A stretch of 64,000 nucleotides of DNA, taken from positions 23,041,001 to 23,105,000 of the forward strand of contig CM076147.1 of NCBI GenBank assembly GCA_038025085.1. Reading direction: 5' to 3'. Position 1 is the first letter of the stretch. Every line of letters begins with the position of its first letter. The notes under the pieces were generated by a model. The model was not told where the DNA came from. It searched no databases and saw nothing but the letters and a program-made list of their open reading frames with translations. The position numbers were made by a program, and so were the translations under genes. Shown piece by piece: positions 20,665-32,170 of this stretch. This stretch comes from Tetragonia tetragonoides (Eukaryota > Streptophyta > Magnoliopsida > Caryophyllales > Aizoaceae).

Positions 20665-21431
20665 TAACCAAATTTTGTAATAAAAGGGACAATTTAGGGG
20701 GAAGAGCAATCAGAGTTGACTGGATAAGTTGGGAAAATAAATATGGGAGGAGGAGAGAGTGTCATGCGGCGTCAAGGGGAAAGAAGAGAGAAGAGGAAGA
20801 AGAAAAGAAAAGAAAAAAACAATGATGTTTTAACTACTGTCGTATTAAAAAAAACAACTAAATCCGAATATTCTAATTTTCCGAACTTGTAATTGATTGT
20901 ATGTTTTTATTTGTAGATGGCGTATATAAAATTATATCTGATCTTAGGATTCTTCAAACGTTTATCCAGTTGAACTCTGCCTCTAAATACCCAACAATAG
21001 CCCTGATAACCACAACCTATTTGATATGTTATTTAACCAATCATTTCCACCTGATATTCATGACTTGAAGTAACTTGAATCTATGGAATTATATTTAGTT
21101 TTTAAGGTAACTTAAATAATTCATACTAGCATAGTCTTTCTAATTCTTTTTAGTTTTTTTTTCTTTCTTGTTTTGGCAGACGTTAGTCTTATATGATCTG
21201 TCATGCTCCAATAATTTAGGGATAATAGGAGAGATATAGTTTCGTACATAAAATTATGAATATATATAAAAAAATATATCAAGTGAACATTGCATTAGGA
21301 CCAATTTAATACACATTCACTAGTGAAAGTTTAACTTTTTAATGATAAAATCATCGATGTGCTTGCTTACAAGACAGAAGAAATGTGATGCCAAAAGTTT
21401 TGGGATACATATGTACATTACACTGTCACAA
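20665..21431 (+). repeat. R repeat, copy 1
   Basis: From TTTTGTAATAAAAGGGACAATTT to ACATATGTACATTACACTG it aligns with copies at about 40150-40967 and 44105-46030 (words ATGGCGGCAAGGGG-like, CAAACGTTTATC, AACCAATCATTTCCACC-like). No protein frame is conserved among the copies. Confidence 0.75.
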
Positions 21432-21518
21432 TAATGGCTCGTTTACTTCCTAGCAATGAAATGTAATGCAATGCAATTATTTTATAGAGTACATGTGTGG
21501 TGGAAAAGGAATGAGGGG

Positions 21519-22261
21519 TGTTAGAAATAGGACTACTGTAAAGTCAAATCAACCGAAAGGAAAAATAAGAACGAATGTGGGCCGAATGATTTTCTGTGGA
21601 AAAATAAATTTGTTGTGTCGTGGTAAGAAGGCCACTGCCTTAGAAGCGATTTCGCCCGGACTAGTGCAGTCAGAACAAGGCGTCGCCCCCCAAGGTTAGC
21701 ACAACGCTCCCCAATTCCGTGCACTCGGAATGGAAGAGATGGAACTCTCAATAATACTGCTCAGAAGTTTTTAGATGAGAAAAAAAATTTTGGATGCATA
21801 AAACTGATGCAAACCAACCAATTAAATAATAGAGGAGAAGATTTCGTAACTGATGTAGTCAAGCCAAAGCATTAAAAGAAAGGAGGAAATCAAGGGATTT
21901 GCATTAAAAAGAAATCGTAACGTTTTTGTTTGAACAACTGAAAAGTTGGATTCGTAACTGAAGAATCTCATATAACTGGATTCTCAGTTACGACACGGCC
22001 CAAAAAGAAGGCCCCACCACACCGCGCACATGTCATGAACACGAATCGACCGACCGACCGACTGACCGGACGACGGCGGCGACGCGCGCGCGTGGGAGAG
22101 TCTCCTCTCCAACTCAACTAAACCATACTAAAACATTGGAGTATGTAAACTAATGAACCTTTTGTAAAACTACCAATGTGGGACAAAATACTTTACTCAC
22201 AAAGAGGTGAGAGAGTTAAAAACCCACTTGCAAAATACCTTGAAGCTTGGCATTTCCATCA
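21519..22261 (-). repeat. Copia 3' LTR
   Basis: 743 bp, TG...CA ends. On the minus strand a purine tract GTGGGGGAA directly precedes its start TGATGGAAATG, fixing it as the 3' LTR. Compared with the right LTR it has extra bases near 21632 and near 22060. Confidence 0.9.
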
Positions 22262-22884
22262 TTCCCCCACAAATGCAAAGGCTTTAAGAAAACACAAATT
22301 TTAAACAACTGAGCAGTAAAAGGTTTGACGCTTAAGTGCTAGTACTTATGAAGTTTGAACTAACACATAGGGAATGGAGGCTAATCTCTAATCTAGTGGA
22401 GTGAATTACTCTTGAACTCCCTAGATCAAAGAAATACCTGCAAACACACATCTTACCTTAGATTTATTTCGAGTTCCGCGATAAACACCAAAAGCGCATA
22501 TAAGGCCATACGCTCCCTTGGGACGCTCATGAGTGCCTTAGAAAGATAACCCAATATCTTTCATAGAAGGCGGCCACACCTTCACACTCACGTAGGTAAT
22601 TCCATCAAGTCTATCTCAAATAGACCATCCATAAACTAGACTATGAAATCATTAAGAGCAAGCAAATGCTCACCCTCCAACAAAGTCATGCGGTGAATCC
22701 ATCAAGTCCGTCTCAAAGGACCACCCAACAATAAGGCTATAGATTCATTAAGAGCAAGATGCTCAACCTCACAAATGTACAACATATGTCATAGGGATGA
22801 GAACATGTACATAAACATGAGTCTTTTCATGGCTTCGTTAGACCACTATTACTTGTGTGAACAAGATTTGGTGTCCACCATGAA

Positions 22885-23757
22885 TTCCTCAACCAATGGG
22901 TTTTACACCCATCCCCCTCGACGTGTCTAGGACCAATTTTCTATTGAGTCCTTTAGTTAATGGATCAGCCAAGTACCTATCGGACCTTACATACTCCATA
23001 GAGAGTACGCCAGTCTCAATCAAAAGTCTCACAGCATCATGCCTAATGCGTATATGTCTTCTCTTACCATTATACGCTTTATTCTTTGCAGTACAAATTG
23101 CTACCTTGAGTCACAAAGTAGAGAAACAGGAGGAGTGGGTTTACCCCAAAAAGGTAAATCAGCCAGTAGGACTCTCAACCACTCGGCCTCTTGTCCTGCC
23201 AAATCAAGAGCAATAAATTCTGATTCCATAGTGGATCGAGCAATAACAGATTGCTTAGTAGATTTCCATGATATGGCAGCACCACCTAAAGTGAATACAT
23301 ATCCACTAGTAGAACTTATTTCATCATTATCAGTTACCCAATTAGCATCACAATATCCCTCCAACACGAAAGAGAAACCAACATAATGCAAACCCAAGTC
23401 CATGGTACCTCTCAAGTACCTAAGTAAACGTCTAAGAGCAAACCAGTGCTCCCTACTTGGGTTATGGGTATATCTACTAAGTCTACTAACAGCATATGCA
23501 ATATCAGGCCGAGTACAATTCATAAGAAACATTAAACTCCCAATCATCTTAGCATAATCAGATTGTGAAACCCGTTCATCTTTATTTTTCCTCAAAGTTA
23601 TGCTAACATCATAAGGAGTTCTTACTGGCGACACCTCAAAGCTATCAAATTTCTTCAATACTTTCTCTACATAAATGATTGTGTTAAAATGAAACCATTT
23701 TCAGTTTTATTAACCTTAACACCTAAAATCACATCAACTTCACCCAAATCCTTCATT
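22885..23757 (-). pseudogene. Copia RNase H
   Basis: The frame 23658-23101 shows [39 protein letters not shown] and [21 protein letters not shown] one-base deletion beside CDS (near 23120) shifts the frame, and the domain continues as TAKNKAYNGKRRHI and ends GMGVKPIG at about 22885. The stretch 23757-23660 links to RT in a broken frame. Confidence 0.85.
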
Positions 23758-24324
23758 TCAAAAATGAGAGGAAAGGAAATTTTTAGGTTTATTAATGGCA
23801 TTCATGTGGGTACTAAAAAGAAACATATCATCAACATATAAGCAAATGATTACACAATCAGAACCAAACATTTTAGTATACACACATGTATCCGATCCAT
23901 TAGACACAAAACCAAAACTAAGCACAATTTTATGAAATTTATCAAACCACTGTTTTGGTGCTTGTTTAAGGCCATATAAAGATTTCTTAAGTCTACACAC
24001 CTTATGTTCTTGACCAGGAACGATAAAACCAGGAGGTTGTTCCATATAAATCTCTTCTTCTATGTCGCCATTTATAAAAGCCGTCTTTACATCCATTTGA
24101 TATACAAGTAAATTATGAATAGAGGCTAATGCAAACAAAGTGCGAATAGTAGCGATCTTAGTGACAGGTGAATATGTATAAAAGAAATCTACACCAAATT
24201 TATGTTTAAACCCTTTAATCACAAGTCTAGCCTTAAACCTTTGAATTGAACTGTCAGCATTCAATTTCTTAGTGAAAACCCATTTACAACCAATGGGAGA
24301 AAAACCTTTAGGTAAGTCTACCAA
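23758..24324 (-). pseudogene. Copia reverse transcriptase
   Basis: Motifs are GCKWVFTKKLNADSSIQRFK, AFINGDIEEEIYMEQPPGF, KSLYGLKQAPKQW and the catalytic CLYVDDMFLF. The catalytic Asp pair is kept. The frame is cut at both ends by shifts into integrase and RNase H, so no full polyprotein can be made. Confidence 0.9.
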
Positions 24325-25742
24325 TTTTCAAGTGTGATTAGACATAATAGATTCTAATTCACTATTAATAGCATCTTTCCAGAAACTAGCGTCAATTGAT
24401 CCCACGGCTTCCTCATAAGTTTTGGGATACTCATCAATCATATAAGCATACAACAAAGGCTCACATAATTTATTCAAATCATGAATTTCAACAAGATAAG
24501 TAATAAGATCAGGACCAAAAGCTAGTTTCTATTCTACGTCTTTTGCTAGTTCGAATTACAGGTAATTCTTTCGTAACATTAGCAGCAGGCAAAGACATAG
24601 GAACAGAAGCAGGTACATCAAAGGAAATATCATTTTTCTTCTTAGGAAAAATATGCTCAAAAAATTCAACATCTCTAGATTCACATATAGTTCTGTCACT
24701 TATATTCATGAATCTATAAGCAGCACTATTAAGAGCATAATCAATAAACACACAATCAATGGTTTTAGAACCAATATCAGTACGTTTAAAATCTGGTAGA
24801 CCAACCTTAGCAAGACACCCCCACACTTTCAAGTATTTAAAGTTAAGCGCATAGCCTTTCCACAATTCATAAGGGGTTTTGTCTAATTTCTTATGAGGCA
24901 CACGATTAAGCAAATAATTAGAGGACAAAACAGCCTCCCCCCACATATTATCAGGTAACCCAGAACTTAAAAGCATAGCATTCATCATGTTCTTAAGGGT
25001 CCTATTCTTGCACTCGGCAATCCCATTTTGTTGTAGGGTGTAAGGAGCGGAGAGCTCATGTATGATACCAGTTTGCTCACAAACTTCCTTTAAAAAGGTT
25101 GTACCATACTCTCCACCCCTATCGGATCTTAATCGTTTTATTTTCCTATCTAATTGATTTTCCACTTCCGCGTTGTAAGTTAGAAATATTTTTTTAGCCT
25201 CATCTTTAGTCCTTAAAAGATATACTTGAGTATATCTCGAATGGTCATCAACAAAAGTTATGTAATATCTTTTGCCACTTCTACTCTCAGTGTTTTTAAA
25301 GTCCGCTAAATCTGTATGAATTAATTCTAATAATTCAGTTATTCTCTCGGTTACAGATTTAAAGGATTTTCTAGCATGTTTAGCTTCTACACAAATTTCA
25401 CATTTAGAGAAACCATTGTCCACCAAATTAGGAATCAAGTTCATGCTTTTGAGCATTTTAAAAAAATTGAGATTTAGATGTCCTAATCTAGCATGCTAAA
25501 GATCAATGGACTCAACAATATAAGCAGAAGTAGAAGCTTTATTAGTAACACCCTCAACAATGACAGAATCTAAAACAAACAGCCCCCCATTCAGATAACC
25601 CTTTGTTAAGAAGTGCACCAGAGATTAAGTTCCTGCGAAGAGAAGGCACATAAAGCACATTTTGTAAAGCTAAAGATTTTCCATAAGTTAATTTCTTTCC
25701 TTTACCAAGCACCTTGGAACTACTAGAGTTACCCATGAACAC
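24325..25742 (-). pseudogene. Copia protease end, GAG-pre-integrase and integrase
   Basis: The piece 25742-25554 ([16 protein letters not shown]) is the end of the protease to pre-integrase region. The frame 25456-24509 holds the pre-integrase Cys pair (CEICVEAKHARK) and the catalytic ELIHTDLADF, RLRSDRGGEYG and LQQNGIAECKNRTL motifs with Asp, Asp and Glu in place, followed by the usual WGEAVL and RVPHKKLDKTPYELW segments. Stops separate the two frames, and the stretch to RT (24508-24325) is also shifted. Confidence 0.88.
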
Positions 25743-25839
25743 CTGTTCACCATCACCAGCATTCTGAAAATCAGAAAATAGGGTCCTGGTGGCACAAAAG
25801 TGCCTAGAGGCACCAGTGTTAACAATCCATTCAGTATTG

Positions 25840-26596
25840 TTACCTGACCAGGTTCACCTCAGAAATGACAGCAGCAATGATATCTCCAGATTCAGCAAGG
25901 TTGGCCTGGTTGCGGGGCTGGTCCTGATTTTGTTGTCCAGGGTTTTGTCCATCTTTGCGTTTGAAGCATTGATGGGCTCTATGTCCAGGTTTTTCGCACA
26001 CATAGCATAGGGGCCTAGGTTGTTGTTTCTGGATCTTCCCGTTCTTCTTAAAAGGTCCAGACTTCTTGTTGTTGTGCGGTTTCTGTCCCTTCTTAGAGTT
26101 TCCAGCAGCATTAGACCTGTCAAATTTAGCACCAGAAGATTCCACAAGGTTAGCCTTAACAGAAAGTTCATTGACAGAAGAAGAGGAACCCTTCTCCTTG
26201 AGGCGGTTTGCCTCTTCGATCTTCATATGTCCAATTAATTCCTGCAAGGTCATATCTCTCTTCTTATGTTTGAGATGAGCCCTGTAGTTAGTCCAAGATT
26301 CAGGTAGCTTATGAATCAGGACATTAGCTTGCAGCACTTCACACATTTTCATACCCTCTAGGAGGATATCAGCAACAATGTTTCATATTGATGAACTTGT
26401 GGCATGATAGGTTTGTCATCCACCAACTTGAACTCCAACCAATCTCCAGTCACGTACTTCTTCTTCCCAGCATCATCAGCACCATATTTCAACTCAAGTG
26501 TCTCCCATATAGACTTAGTCGATATTTTTGTTGAACAGAATAAAAATCAGATTAGCCATATGAGATAACATATGACCACGAGCCATCTTGTTGTCC
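25840..26596 (-). pseudogene. Copia gag C-terminal part with zinc knuckle
   Basis: The frame 26352-25840 contains MKMCEVLQANVLIHKLPESW, a Lys-rich stretch and a CYVCEKPGHRAHQC knuckle (CX2CX4HX4C). Upstream to 26596 the sequence (KYVTGDWLEFKLVDDKP) continues gag in shifted frames up to the gypsy insertion. The N-terminal part is at 38358-38618. Confidence 0.85.
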
Positions 26597-26601
26597 TTAC
26601 C

Positions 26602-29152
26602 TGTGATACCCCAATATTTTTTATAATTATAATATCGATTTATAATTCATTTATAAATAGTTTCGGAGATTTAAATCGTATACTTATTTAACGATTCGAT
26701 TTACTCCAATTAAGCCATAATAATATTAATTATTATTATGGGAATTTCGGGATTTTTAATTATCAAATTGAGGGATTTAGTTAAAATGGTTTTGTATATG
26801 AATAAGGCTTATTCATATTGTTTTAATTGATTTTAATTAGCATTTAATTATTTTTAATTAGCAATTAAATCAGAAAATAATCCTAATTCTAGTAGGGTTT
26901 GACTTTCTTTGACCAAACACCTATATAAGCTAAGAGATGGGCCAGTTGATCAGTTGCAAAAACTGAGCCAAAAACCTCACACTCTCTCTCTCCTCTCTCA
27001 CGGCTCTCCCTCTCTCTTCTCTCTCTCACTCCACCGCACACTCACTCTCTCTCCCTCTCCCTGCTGTCGCCGGCCACCAGGCCAGCACCGGCCTCCTCTT
27101 CCCGCCGGTAAACCCCCTTCCTTCTCTCCCTTTCTCTCTCTTTCTTTCTCTCTCTTTCGTGCTCTGTTTTCCCCCTCCCCTGTTTTTGTCGAGTCGCGGC
27201 TGTCGCGTCGCCGCCGCGTCTGGGTGGTCGCCGTGAGTGGCCGACGTGACTGGGCTCTGCCCGTAGCTGATCCCTCTCTCTGTCGCTCTCTCTCTCTCTC
27301 GCAATTCCCCTCTCTCGCAATCTCTCGCGCTCTCTCTCTCCTCAGTCGCCGGTGGTCGGTGGGTGGTGGTCTTGGTGATGGGCTAGGTAGTGGGTCCCCA
27401 TGCTTGGTGTATCATGGCCTAGACTCGAAAAACCGATTAGGGTTTCGTTTAATATTTTCGTTTTAATTAATTTCGTATTTTCAGTATTTTTCAAAAATTG
27501 TTTTTATTTTTCTGTGCTCGTTCGGAGTCCGAATCTGGATTTTCAAAAGCCTAGATTGGTTAAATAATTCAAGGAATTTAATAAAAATACTAGTTTACAG
27601 TTTCATTACTATTTTGATTTTTGTATTTACTGATTATGTCTCGGTAATTATTTTTAATTAGGACCAAACGGACAAGCGTGATCGGGTTGTGATTAGCCAA
27701 GTTACCTACTACTTAGTGAGCGTTTGTCAGGTAAGCAATTGTGCCTACCTCTTTCCAAAGCCCCATCAAAACTATTTTGATGTGTTATGTGCTAATTGAT
27801 TATTATTGTGAATTTAATATGCGAAGAATGATTAAATTATATCGTCGTTAGTTATGAGAATTTGAAATATATTCTTCACTGTAAATATGATTTATATTGA
27901 GTATGACAAGTTTATAAAGTTTCGTTAATTAATTAGTTATATGTTAATTAATGTTTAATTATGGCGATGTTGAATTTCTAATATTATTATGATATAATAA
28001 TATGTGCTATTTGGAATGGGATATTATTGAGTGCTAATGAGCACATACTATTATATTTGTTGGATGTTAATTAAGAAAGTGTAATTTTTGGATATCATGA
28101 TTTACTACCGAAGTGCTGCCGAAATTTCGTTAGACATATATGAAGCATGACTATTGTTAATATGCCCTTATGTCGTTATCGTCGTTATTATTATTCATTA
28201 TCATGAGCATGAAATGAAGTAGTATGTCGTGGTCTAGTTGTACCACTAGATCAATCAATGCAAGTATGTGAATTGAATTAAATGAGAATAAGACTCCTAA
28301 TGGATCCCTAGGAGTAGTCGAGCTATCGAGACTTATCTAATTGATATAGTCTAGGGAATTGTGATTCCCAAGTTACTTTTATGTACACCTCGCAGTGTGT
28401 TCGGGACGGATCATTCCCCATTGTTTATTTCTCTACATATCGATTATACACTAGCGTAAGTCCATGGCATGTCTATCTCTATCTATGAACAGTATGGGTA
28501 ATCGTTGTTCTATTCGCTCTCTTATCTCTCTAATCAAGATGGTTTATCTATTTGTGTTCAAATGATCGCTAAAGCCAGAATTGCATGTAATTGAATATCG
28601 AGTATGCGTGTGCTTGATTGTATGACTACTTGTGCATGCAAATGAATTTCAATGATTCTTCTAAAACTCAGGTAAGGTTTGCGAAAGTGTTTTTACTGGG
28701 TATGGACGATGTTTATTCAGTTTATCTGATTTTTGTTTTCTTTTGTTTCTTCTCTTTTTCTTCTGTACCTTGTTTCCGTCACGGAAACCAAAGTGTAGGT
28801 GTAGCTGAGTGAGGACGGTTTGCTAAAAGGTTCAATGTGGGTTGTTTCTTTAGAACTATGGATTTATTGGTTACCTTGGATTATTTGGGATTTTGGTTTG
28901 TGCCCTTGAAGGCAAAGTTGTAATAAAACTATAATGGACTTAAGACCGCTGGATAGACAACTCTGATATTTATGTTTAATTTGTTTAGATGCTTCCTTTG
29001 ATACCTAGTTTTCCTTTCTACTTAGCACTTACTCCTTAGCGATAAATGTTGCAGTAGCATTCCCCTGGGTCCCTGACGGTCCAGTGGTGTCGAGTCGTGG
29101 ACAGCGACGTCGATAGTTCCCTGGAAATCGTTGCGAATTCGGGGGTGTTACA
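26602..29152 (+). repeat. Chromovirus 5' LTR
   Basis: It starts TGTGATACCCC and ends GGGGGTGTTACA. A TATA box TATATAA at 26922-26928 is followed by a CT-rich leader (26980-27180), which probably marks the transcript start region. The small plus-strand frames at 27.0-27.4 kb and 28.6-28.8 kb recur in the 3' LTR but show no family signature. Confidence 0.95.
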
Positions 29153-29154
29153 AA

Positions 29155-29167
29155 TGGTATCAGAGCC
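29155..29167 (+). other. Primer-binding site (initiator tRNA-Met)
   Basis: TGGTATCAGAGCC lies two bases after the 5' LTR and is the standard initiator-Met primer site of plant gypsy elements. Confidence 0.95.
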
Positions 29168-29344
29168 CTAGGTTTAAAAGGTTGCATAGGTTTAATAAAT
29201 GAATTAATAAAGATTAGTTTCATTTTTGGGGAAAATAAAATATAATTAAAGTCGTTGAGCGTAGTAGTCTTAGAAGATAGGAATTACTTGAAATCACCTT
29301 AAGTGTGATTTAAATGTTCTTATTGTTTGATTGCCCTTTTGTAG

Positions 29345-30337
29345 ATGGCAATTACTCATTTGACCGCGATGAAGTCGACTAGAGGTAGAAAACCACGAGC
29401 GATAATTGTTGCACTCGAGAACGAGGTGGAGTATGTAGACATCTTCGATAGTGAGCCTACACACGGCGAGCGTGACGAGGCCGCGGATGCCCTTGTGGCG
29501 CAAGGCAATGGTGCGCACGAGGTGGACCAACCCGCGCCTGATGCTCGTGAGGATGACGTTCCAATAGAGCCTAATCACGACTTGGATGCTATCGAGGATC
29601 TTGATCCTGAAGAGGAACCTACCGAGTCCGAACCTGAGGATGACGATGCTCCTGCTAACGAGCCAAGTGTTGAGCCTAACTCTGTGGAACTAGAGATGCA
29701 TTTCGAGTATGGAGTTGGTGTCCCTGAGTCACCTAGCATGCCAGACTTAGAGGATATTGGTAATGCAAGCGGCAACAACTCTGTACCTCCTTCGCCTACT
29801 GCTGATGTGTCTCCTCCTGTGGAGCCTTTCTTTGCCATTGATGCCGAGCTAGATGACATCCGTGCCTACATTGATCGTGCATTCACTACGATTGAGCGTT
29901 ACGAATATGAGAACCGTACGAGGATACACCGAGGTTTCTGGGTAGAACTCTTACTAGCTGGCTTACCCAAGCTACATCCTTGGAGAGGTCTCAAGGAGAA
30001 GTATGATGATGTGGTACTGAGGAGTGGCTACATCAACGATGGGAAGTATGGCAAAGGAAATCGTTGGGCGCTGACTTTTCAAGGTGTTGGCAATGAGCTA
30101 TGTTTGTCTAAGTTCGAGTGGAAGGTAAATCACATTCTAGTGCCTGCTCCAAAGGACATCTGTGAAAGCTGCTGGTCTAAGAAGCGCAAACTGGTGGATA
30201 ACTTTAGAAGGCGCTTCATGCCTCAAAAGTTTAGAGGTGACGAGCATCCTTACACTCCATGTAGGGAAGTGAAGCCAAGGAGGGATGATGATGATGATAC
30301 GCCTCCCGGATCGAAGAAAAACCCAGTTGTTGTTTAG
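29345..30337 (+). CDS. Extra ORF between primer-binding site and gag, unknown function
   Basis: A single uninterrupted frame of 330 codons lies in sense orientation before gag. Residues 1-25 are basic (STRGRKPRA). Residues 30-175 are very rich in Asp, Glu and Pro and probably disordered. Residues 180-300 look folded, with aromatic and charged segments such as IDRAFTTIERYEYENRTRIH and GFWVELLLAGLPKLHPWRGL, and a CESCWSKKRK piece. The C-terminus is basic then acidic. I do not recognise the family; it lacks gag, knuckle, protease or envelope signatures. A typical chromovirus has no such ORF. It is intact while the following gag-pol has several stops and shifts. It could be a captured gene, an accessory regulator, or a chance survival. 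Confidence 0.7.
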   Translation: MAITHLTAMKSTRGRKPRAIIVALENEVEYVDIFDSEPTHGERDEAADALVAQGNGAHEVDQPAPDAREDDVPIEPNHDLDAIEDLDPEEEPTESEPEDDDAPANEPSVEPNSVELEMHFEYGVGVPESPSMPDLEDIGNASGNNSVPPSPTADVSPPVEPFFAIDAELDDIRAYIDRAFTTIERYEYENRTRIHRGFWVELLLAGLPKLHPWRGLKEKYDDVVLRSGYINDGKYGKGNRWALTFQGVGNELCLSKFEWKVNHILVPAPKDICESCWSKKRKLVDNFRRRFMPQKFRGDEHPYTPCREVKPRRDDDDDTPPGSKKNPVVV

Positions 30338-31017
30338 TTATTTTGTTGGCTAGAGTTAGTCGTTTTGATTAGAAACATTATTCCACTTTTGTGATGGCCC
30401 TGTGTGGTCAAGTTTGATGATGGTGTGTAGTTTCCTAAGCAACAAATATTTTTTTTGACTCTTATTTATTTTGCAATTTATCTTATTGCAAAACTATTTC
30501 ATTTGATTATATGAAAGTCGTTATATAATTGTGTGTCACAAATTTGCATGATTGACCAAAAGCATGAATGTTATCTCTTATCATCGTGACATGATGGGAA
30601 ATCCATGTTGAAATTATGGTAAAATTTTTGTTGAGCATTATCAACTCTCTTGTGAGCCAAGTGCTAAAGCATATCAATATGATTAAGTGTGATTATCTAT
30701 TGCCCTACTAAAATAGTATGGAGCCTCTTTATGTGCATTATGAACATTTTTGTCTATTCATGTGAAACCTACATGTCTAAAGTGTATTGTATGCCTATCG
30801 AACTATTACGCATGAGAACTGAGAACAATAAAGCAAGTATGTTGCTTAGACCTACGCTATAAGGTCGATCATCGAAACTTATATGCTATATGCTAAATGT
30901 CAAGAGAAAGGTTTCAATTACAACCTACTTCTCTTAATTAGACCTTAATGGGTCGAGATGTGCAAATTGTGTGAATGGTGTTCATACCATTACTTTTATA
31001 TTCTCAGATTCGCGAAA
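30338..31017. other. Spacer between extra ORF and gag, no gene seen
   Basis: AT-rich, with many short stop-broken frames. It might hold a splice or internal-initiation signal that lets gag be translated after the extra ORF, but I see no clear motif. Confidence 0.4.
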
Positions 31018-32170
31018 ATGTCAACCAACACCGATAGAATCGCTAGACTCAAGGATGGTCTGACCGATGTGGTCGAGATCATGGCACGACAAATGGCACG
31101 CCAAGAAGATATGGAAACCACACAAGCCTCTACAGCGCGTAGTTTCCGAGATTTTGACGCTCTTAAACCTCCTACGTTCAAAGGTGGTGCCGATCCAACA
31201 AAGCTGGAGACTTGGATCATCGAGTTCGAGAAGTTGTTTCTGGCTACAAATCGGCCTAACAACATGAAAGTTAGCTCTACGACGTACTATCTGAAGGGCG
31301 AAGCTAACAAGTGGTGGAACGATGTGCGAACTGATTTACTTGCAACGCCGAACTTAATTGGGATCGTTTTAAGGTAGCCGTTCGTGCTAGATTTTATCCT
31401 AGTGCTCTACGACGCCTGAAGCAGCGTGTGTTTGAAGGGTTAGGCCAAGACAAGCTGTCTGTGGCCGAGTATGCTGCCTAGTTCAACGAGCTGGCTATTT
31501 TTGCTCCTAATCTGCTGACAACTGAAGCTGAGCGAATCGAAAGGTTCGAGGACGGACTGAAATAGGATATTCAAAGTTTTGTCGCTGGACAATCTATCAC
31601 TTTTCAGGAATCTTATAACAAGGCCCTGAACCAGGAGAGGATTATTGGACGTCGTGACACACATTTGGGAAAGAACAAGCGCGACGAAGGCAATCCATTG
31701 CAATCGAATAACGGCGACAAGAGGCCAAGACCGAATGGCAACAACAGCTACCAAGGTGGTCAGAACCACAATGCGAATAGAAATCGTGACTCGAATAGTC
31801 ATCGAGCTACGATAATGGCCAGAACGAATACGCCTTGTACTCACTGTAACAAGACGCATGCCGGTAAAAACTGTCGAGGTGACGTGTTGCAATGCTATGA
31901 GTGCAACAAATCGGGTCACAAAGCTTCTGAATGTTGGAGCCAAGGTAAAAATGGTAATGGGCAGAACCGCGATAACAACGTCAATCGTGGTGGGAATAAC
32001 AATGGCTATCGTGGTAATGGTGGTAACTACCGTGGAAACGGGGGTTACAACAACAACAACAACCGCAACAATGCTGCTCCTGCTGTGAACAACCAAGTTC
32101 AAGCTCCTGCTACTGCTAAACCCGCGCCAAACAACAACAACAACAATAATAGAGGGGTTAATAGTAGAAT
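31018..32170 (+). pseudogene. Chromovirus gag
   Basis: It begins MSTNTDRIARLKDGLTDVVE and has the gag core PPTFKGGADPTKLETWIIEF and YYLKGEANKWW. A frame slip near 31345 is followed by TAG stops at 31479-31481 and 31563-31565. From 31665 the frame is open and carries two Cys/His knuckles, CTHCNKTHAGKNC and CYECNKSGHKASEC, then an Asn-rich low-complexity stretch. It packaged RNA when functional; this copy is broken. Confidence 0.88.

Noticed and set aside
27026..27466. Open frames in the CT-rich part of the chromovirus 5' LTR, repeated in the 3' LTR
   Set aside because: They come from CT/GA low-complexity leader sequence, occur on both strands, and shift between the two LTR copies.
28618..28812. 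Small ORF present in both LTRs (also 37818-38012)
   Set aside because: Conserved only because the LTRs are recent copies of each other; no family signature or start context supports it.
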